From contig OY482866.1 of assembly GCA_960531495.1 (NCBI GenBank), positions 15,992,225 to 16,056,224 of the forward strand: a DNA stretch of 64,000 bases, read 5' to 3'. Origin of the DNA: Zeus faber. Taxonomy: Eukaryota; Chordata; Actinopteri; Zeiformes; Zeidae. Under the pieces are notes generated by a model. That model worked only from the letters and a program-made list of their open reading frames with translations, was not told the DNA's origin and did no database searches. The number at the start of each line of letters is the position of its first letter. The stretch's first letter is position 1. Below are positions 56,246-64,000 of this stretch, piece after piece. Made by a program: the position numbers and the translations under genes.

Positions 56246-56615
56246 TATTGGCATTGAAGGTTGGGAATTGGAACTCCTCTTGCAGATTTAAATGCACATA
56301 TCTGTATATACATAGGCATATTCCTTCTAGCTATTCCATTTTATTTCAATTTATTTTTATTGTATTTTATTCTATATATTTTTATCTTATTCTATAAGTA
56401 TTCCACTTACTGTATTACGTTTTAGGAGTCAGTTAGTCGGTCTATTAGAAAGGAATTTTCTACTTTTTATTTTATTTTATTTTTTATTTTTTCCTAGGAC
56501 ATATTGTGTGCTATCACCGGGTGCGTTGCATTACATTTCACTGCATATATGTATGGAAGTATGTATATGTATGTGACAAATAAAAATCTTGAATCTTGAA
56601 TCTTGAATCTTGATT

Positions 56616-57105
56616 TACCGTCTTGGACGGAATGCATACAAATACCCTCTGATGTATGCCCTGCCTGCTGAGAGCACTAAAAAATAAAAACTTGAAAGTT
56701 ATCCTGTATGCCTTATGTGCCTCTCAGAGTCTCTTGGTATGGATTTGCTGACCTTTGAGCAGTTTGTCTGGTAAATATAATGCGCGCATGTTGTATCAAT
56801 AACACCACCGCCATTCTCACAGCCTTCTGTTTCCCCTCACCCCTTGAGTTTGCGTTATAAATAAATTCCATCATGCGAGCGACGGAGATGGAATTTCAGC
56901 AAATCAAAGTCCTCGCCTCTGCTCACCTGCTCTTAAATGTCAGTGTCTGGGAATTGAGCCTCGCCACTCGCTCCCCGATAATGGCACCGCTCGCTCCTTT
57001 AGCGAGGCAGTGCTCATTACCTCGCACACCCGGATAAAATCCCTGAGGGAGGGCTTCTCTGCACCCCTCTCCAACACGTACATCCCTCAGATCCGGAGCT
57101 GAATC
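56616..57105. other. Unique sequence, possible regulatory block 56880-57060
   Basis: No repeats or coding homology. 56880-57060 is compact and motif-rich (GCAAATCAAAGTCC, CCGATAATGGCACC). Confidence 0.25.
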
Positions 57106-57142
57106 TCTGTCTGTCTGCCTGTCTGTCTGTCTGTCTGTCTGA

Positions 57143-57189
<47 letters not shown>
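57106..57189. repeat. (TCTG)n then (TC)n microsatellite
   Basis: TCTG units at 57106-57148 pass into TC units to 57189. Confidence 0.97.
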
Positions 57190-57191
<2 letters not shown>

Positions 57192-57540
57192 AGCTAGGGG
57201 CAAGTGGTTTGGGGAAGGGGGCTGCATGGATATTGTGGCCAACCCTCTTCACCTCCCTCAGGGATCTTTCGGAGCCCTTATTTTGTGACCCCTGGCTTTC
57301 CTTTATAACTTGCACCAACGTAACCTCCCCCGATTTATTTTTGCCTCTTTCTGGCTCCTGTCATCCTCCCTTCACATCTTCGGCGCTATCCCTCACCCTA
57401 AAAAAAAAAAATGTTCTGATGATGTGATGTGAGCCAATACATAATAAACAGAACTATGATAAATATAAAAATGTTCCCTTTCCAAGCCGCCTGTTGGCCC
57501 CGGGCAGTGATACCGAGTTCAGAGGATTAGAAAAACATGT

Positions 57541-57573
57541 GCGTGTGAATATGGACACTGCATATTCACACGC
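57541..57573. repeat. Perfect 13-bp stem hairpin
   Basis: Arms GCGTGTGAATATG and CATATTCACACGC are exact reverse complements with the 7-nt loop GACACTG. Confidence 0.97.
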
Positions 57574-59060
57574 TATCAACAAAGTGGAACCTGATTGGCT
57601 CTTAACCGGAAGCCGCTTTGATGCTAAACGGAGCGTGATTGGCTTTAAACACCGCAAAATCTGATTTGCTGAAAGCAGCTCCCGGCATGCATTTTGTGAC
57701 GGTATTCATATCCCAGAATAAAATTACGTGGCGGAAAATGTTACAGCAAGAACAACGAGTTACCACCAAAACTGGCTTAAACTCATGTAATCGTGATTGT
57801 TAATGGTCAGGCTGTCTACTCTCTGTGAGTGAGTGAGTGAGGCGACGAGGTGAGGTGTGTGACTCGAGCGCGAGTGAAGTGTCTTCCACAAGTGCCATCG
57901 CTGCGAGAGCCCTCATCAGACCACCACAACAAACTTCTGGCCTTAAACTCTCCATTAGCGATTGGCGGGCAGAGAGTCAATAAAAGAGAAAGATTATCCT
58001 CGCCACCATTACAGCACAATCCGGCGGCCATTAGGCGGCACTTCAATGTCTCATCTATCTGCAGACGGCCCTGCATTAACATCGAGAACGGCGTTGCCTT
58101 GAGCCTCAAATATGTTACCCAACCCCCGTCAGGGACTGCGGTAGCGGCTAATGGTAATGTAAATGAAGCCTCGCGTAAGCCGTAGCCAAATAATTGATCA
58201 ATAGATTCACTTTAAGCCGGGGCTCAGCGAGGTACGCCGCGACATTGTGATGGATGTGGTCAAGAAGCCACAGGACGGCTGGGATGGATTATCATAAACG
58301 AGGGCAGGGCAAACAAGAAGAACGCAGCGCCAATCGCTCCCGTACACTTTTCCTAACCGGGCCCTACATTCACAAAATGTTTTTTTTTCTCTGAGGAGCT
58401 GTGTTTAGGGACGCCGGCTCCAGGTGAATATTAAACAGGGTAAACATGAGAGCCTTGCGGCTCAGAGGGAATACCGAAAACGGGGAACGGCAACCTTTAA
58501 ATTGTCACGTCGGCACGCGTTTATCAACCCCCCGCACGCGTTTCCGAAACATTCGCTGCTGTCATAGAGCGGTGCGAGCTGCTAAAGGAAGACTAATTGT
58601 CCGGGGCTGGCTTCGTAGCCAGCCTCGAAAAAGAGAGTGCCGAGGCGTCTGAACACCCATTGCGTCGAGGAAACAGGGATATGATTTGTCACGTTTTCCG
58701 ATCGCTTACTTGAGCGTCACCAGCTTTTTTTTTTTTTTGCTTTGATTCCCGCATGTTTATTTGCCGCAATATCATGTTCCATCGCCCGTGGCCCCTGGAG
58801 CAGGCCACGGTCTTATCTTTCTCAATGTTGTTTGTGTTGGTATCTGCTGATTGCTTCCCGCTGCCCTCCGATTGCTCCGTCAGCTCTAATTAAGTATGTT
58901 CGCGGCTTCTTTCGGCCAAGCGATATTTTTCCTCAAAGACATCTACAGCCATTAATAATGTGGGGAGCCCCTCCCACCTCCCCATTTCTCTCTAACAAGA
59001 CATCACACTGCGAAGTCGCCTGGTAGAATACAACGTCCCGAGCCTCAAAGAAAGCTAAAC
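57574..59060. promoter_or_regulatory. Candidate regulatory region(s), low repeat content
   Basis: 57900-58350 and 58730-59050 lack microsatellites and transposon ends and are rich in homeodomain-like and other compact motifs (CTCCATTAGCGATTGGC, GCTAATGGTAATGTAAATG, CAAATAATTGATCAATAG, CTCTAATTAAGTATG, CCATTAATAATGTG). There is no coding frame of note. Enhancer function is inferred only from appearance. A T run lies at 58727-58738. Confidence 0.3.
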
Positions 59061-61298
<2,238 letters not shown>

Positions 61299-61320
61299 AC
61301 GTGCGTGCGTGCGTGCATGC

Positions 61321-62215
61321 CCAGGGTGTTTTTTTTGTTTGTTTTTTTCATCGCACTGAAGAATCCAGCATGGAAAAGAAACGGTGCGGAGATGGGAGGG
61401 AATTATCCACGCCTGAATCTTTTCACTTTTGATCGAAGTTCTTGGAAAAAAAAACCTGAAAAAAAAACGAGCCGCAAAATGTCGTGTTCTTTGAATCGAT
61501 CAAGTCCTTTCTTCCCGAGCGGACGGCGTGTGCTGTTCTACTTTCAAAAAGTTACTTTTTTCACCTAAAACCCGTGGTTTTCATCCGCATTTACTTCTGA
61601 TGGTTTTGTGGTCTGGTTTCTGCCGTCAACGTGGTTTCAAACTTTGATTAGGTATCAACCTTTAAAGCGTCGGCGAAGGAATAATAAAATAAAATGCACA
61701 GTTAATAAGTCACGTTATTTTCTTTTGGTTTTTACACAGTATTCCCATTAAAAAAAGGGAAATTGGTATAATCAAAATCATCGCCCAGGAACCCGTCGCC
61801 AAGGTATTGGTAGTGGCATTGATCATCTGACTGAGTGACCCTCAGTTGACGTGATCCAACTTCAAAAGGATTGTTCGGGAGCTGCCCTTTGCCAAAATTA
61901 ACCTTAAAACCGAAAAGGCTGGAGCCTTTAACACTTAGAGGGCTTTTAATTTGACAAAAAAAAGCTCACAAAAATAAATGTTGAATGGATTTTTTTTTTA
62001 TTACAGCTTTCAATGAGCGTTTTTTTGCCGGTAATAAACGGGGCGGCTCGCTTCATGCGTTCGTGCCGCATTCAGTTGACCAGTCGATGACATCCCAACG
62101 AATATCGTGCATATCATGAAAAAAATATTGCGTATAATAATTATCAGAGCCATTTGAAACCGTCACATTCCTCAACAACCGTCGGTTGGTCGTGCACCTC
62201 ATTGTCTGTGTGTCT
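61321..62215. other. Unique sequence, A/T-rich
   Basis: Several A or T homopolymers. No gene was recognised. Confidence 0.4.
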
Positions 62216-62278
62216 GCGCCGGAGGTCCTGGAAAAGCCACGTGGAGGGCGTGTGGCAGGCGAAACTGCCACTGTATCT
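62216..62278 (+). repeat. Dispersed repeat B, 3' fragment (copy 3)
   Basis: CTGGAAAAGCCAC...GGCGTGTGGCAGGCGAAACT then GCCACTG aligns with 15460-15508 of copy 1. Confidence 0.6.
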
Positions 62279-62640
62279 CTCTTTGTGCACAGTAAGCTGC
62301 CGAGCCCAATGTGGGCAATTCGCAGTTCGTCGGCAGTAAGTGCGAGTTGCAGTAATGCAGCATTACTAATGTAAGCGTCTTTCGTTGATAACAGCAGTCA
62401 AAACAGTACAGTACAGTTGTATCAGCAATGGAACATGGCATTCAGAAATAACAACCGTCAAAGAGTGGCATATAGTGATAATAGCAGTTCATAATAACAA
62501 GATTAATAAGGGTGATAGTACTAATGATCCTCATATATCAGCAGTCCGAAAAAGAATAGTCTCAAGATTTATACTCCAAGGTCGAATTATTGTGTCTCAA
62601 CATTTTATTATTTCAAATCGCATAAGAATGTTCGCTAGGC

Positions 62641-62807
62641 AGCCAGTTTGCCAGCCATCCAGCCATCCATCCAGCCAGCCAGCCACTCCCTCACTCCCTC
62701 TTCAAGCGCTCTCAGGTTCTCAGAAGTGATTGCTGGGCTCCATCATCTCACACCTTTTTAGCCCCCCCCCCCCTCCCTCTCTCCCTCTCTCTCTCTCTCC
62801 CTCTCTC

Positions 62808-62841
<34 letters not shown>

Positions 62842-62880
62842 CCTCTCTCCCTCTCTCTCTCCCTCTCTCTCCCTCATTCT
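62641..62880. repeat. (CCAG/CCAT)n patch and (CTCCCT)n tract
   Basis: CAGCCAGC/CATCCAT words at 62641-62690, a C run at 62762-62773, then an interrupted CT/CCCT tract to about 62880. Minus-strand Arg-Glu frames here are artefacts. Confidence 0.95.
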
Positions 62881-64000
62881 CCCACTCTCGCAGTCTCTCT
62901 CCACGATGCCTGACTGATCGAGAGAAATTGCGCCAGAGAAGGCTCCTGCCCCCTTCAACAATTCCGTGGCCTAGTTTCGGACCAGATAAGAGAGCCAGTG
63001 TGAAGGCCGAGAGGGAGAGAGAGCGAGAGCGAGACGGGGAGGGAGGAAGAAATTTAACTTACCCATCACCTGCGGCGCCCAAGTTTCCTCCCAGAGAGAT
63101 TTTGCCGTCAGTGGACGCGTGATTGCCCATTTGCTCTCTTAATAGATGGCCCTCGGAGTTGAAGTTAAAAAGAAAAAAAAAAACGAACTTTCGGTGCTGA
63201 TGGCGGTTTTGTTGTCTTCCTGCTAGACCAGGCCTCCCTGTGCCAAAACACTGTTGAAATTGTCAAGAGCTTGATTGTTATCTTTAGACCTGTTTTTTGG
63301 GTTTTTTTTTTTTTTACACCGGTTCTAAAACACAACTTCCGATCGTACAAAGTAATGTGTGGTTGTTCGACACACCGCCTCCGGTGTTTTTGACCTTATT
63401 CACCTATTTAATGTTTTTTTTTTTCGGTACGTCTTTTGACAAATAGAATGCGCAGCTTGTGAAACTAGTTCTGTCAGACAACTCGACAGCACCAATGACC
63501 GCTTCATTGACCGCTTCACTGTCCTTCTGGGCCGCCCTCTTTAAGCAGCCAACTCTGCCCCGCCTGCTTTGCTGCCTGCTTTGGTTGCTGTGTTGCTGCA
63601 CTCCCTCCACCCCCCCCCCCCCCCCCCCGCATCCACCTGTTGGGCTCTACTCTTCCACCCAGTGGGGGGTGGGGGTGGGGGGGGTGGGGTGCGGTGCCGC
63701 TCGCCGCGAGTGACGAGCAGTAAAGCCAAACTCAAAGGATGCAACACTGATAAAGATCATTTTAAAAATAAATCCTACGGCTGTCTGTGAGAATTGAATT
63801 TTAGCACTGACATTTCAGAACCCAAGTTCCAAGCGCTTATTAAAGCTGTGTTTGGCAAAAAGAAGTGACGTGGGAATACCCAAACTGGCACGCCTTCTCA
63901 CCATGAAACAAAATCAATTCTTCACACTAGTTCTGCCTGTTTGAAACTGAGGAGCAGCCTTTTGACCACAAGTCCGATGGGAGTCGGCTGTCTATGCGGA
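62881..64000. other. Unique sequence with homopolymer patches
   Basis: Poly-A at 63172-63183, poly-T at 63303-63315, poly-C at 63610-63628, and G-rich GGGGTGGG words at 63662-63692. No gene was recognised. The interval runs off the window edge. Confidence 0.4.

Larger units (their letters stand above)
54600..56615 (+). mobile_element. Retroelement-like repeat C, copy 3, interrupted by two MITEs
   Basis: A CTGG-rich stretch (54640-54920) is followed by (CA)n (55000-55090) and CTACCTCATACCTTCAACAT. After the first MITE come GATGATCAGTTGTTTGGTCG...AAACATGCTAAAG and CCACAGGTCATCCAACGGAC. After the second MITE the match resumes as TTGGCATTGAAGGTTGGGAA and CTCCTCTTGCAGA. A/T-rich DNA then ends with GTATGTGACAAATAAAAATC and four CTTGAAT units, a LINE-type tail. 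The tail suggests that repeat C is the 3' region of an L2-like LINE, though copies 1 and 2 stop earlier. Confidence 0.6.

Overview
This window looks like non-coding, repeat-rich DNA from a ray-finned (probably teleost) fish. The basis is the repeat content. There are LINE 3' tails ending in (TTCTGA)n, (ATCTTGA)n or (TTATC)n-like units. There are tRNA-like SINEs, two internally deleted Tc1-like transposons, a GTF2IRD2/ZBED-type hAT fossil, 'CAGTGGTGGACAAAG' hAT-type ends, and very frequent long (CA)n, (GA)n and (TA)n microsatellites. Nothing looks prokaryotic: there are no operons, no CRISPR array and no rRNA. The species cannot be named from what I can see. I found no intact host protein-coding gene. 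Almost every long open frame is either microsatellite translation (His-Thr, Val-Cys, Ser-Leu or Phe-Leu-Pro-Ser runs) or GC-rich sequence that happens to lack stops. The real protein homology is all decayed transposon coding sequence.

Layout. 1-9.3 kb: a 20-bp minisatellite at the left edge, a 0.38-kb tandem duplication (0.96-1.71 kb), an AT-rich block with a homeodomain-like inverted repeat (about 2.0-2.6 kb), microsatellites, a 13-bp perfect tandem repeat and a SINE. 9.3-10.9 kb: a PIF/Harbinger-like element with a MADF-type coding remnant, split by a LINE carrying reverse-transcriptase remnants. 12.6-16.5 kb: a repeated 95-bp segment, a 28-bp minisatellite, a low-repeat block that may be conserved regulatory DNA, and a second MADF-type element. 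19-22 kb: a LINE tail, about 0.8 kb of nearly pure polypurine sequence, a (CA)n, and a hAT-type element with an internal minisatellite full of CCAAT motifs. 24.5-31.3 kb: a SINE, a deleted hAT transposase gene, an LTR-like segment with a perfect 24-bp inverted repeat, and a hAT-type MITE. 32.6-36.1 kb: paired hairpins, two repeat families and a Tc1-like element. 38.5 kb: a third MADF fragment. About 40.4-44.1 kb: a long CpG-rich interval that could hold a promoter or first exon, although no exon could be recognised. 46.8-56.6 kb: a second Tc1 copy, several LINE-derived blocks, a hAT-like element, an RTE-like LINE end, a dense microsatellite cluster, and a retroelement-like repeat invaded by two copies of one MITE. 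56.9-60 kb: low-repeat sequence with candidate regulatory blocks. 61-64 kb: long (GT)n and (CT)n tracts.

No set of genes works together here. The transposon fossils record repeated nested insertion and internal deletion. The blocks around 2, 14.5, 17.5 and 57-59 kb are the best guesses for host regulatory DNA, and that is inference from base composition and motif content only. I did not find a convincing new biological system. The most distinctive features are the CCAAT minisatellite, the perfect inverted repeat in the LTR-like segment, the nested LINE-in-Harbinger insertion and the polypurine tract.
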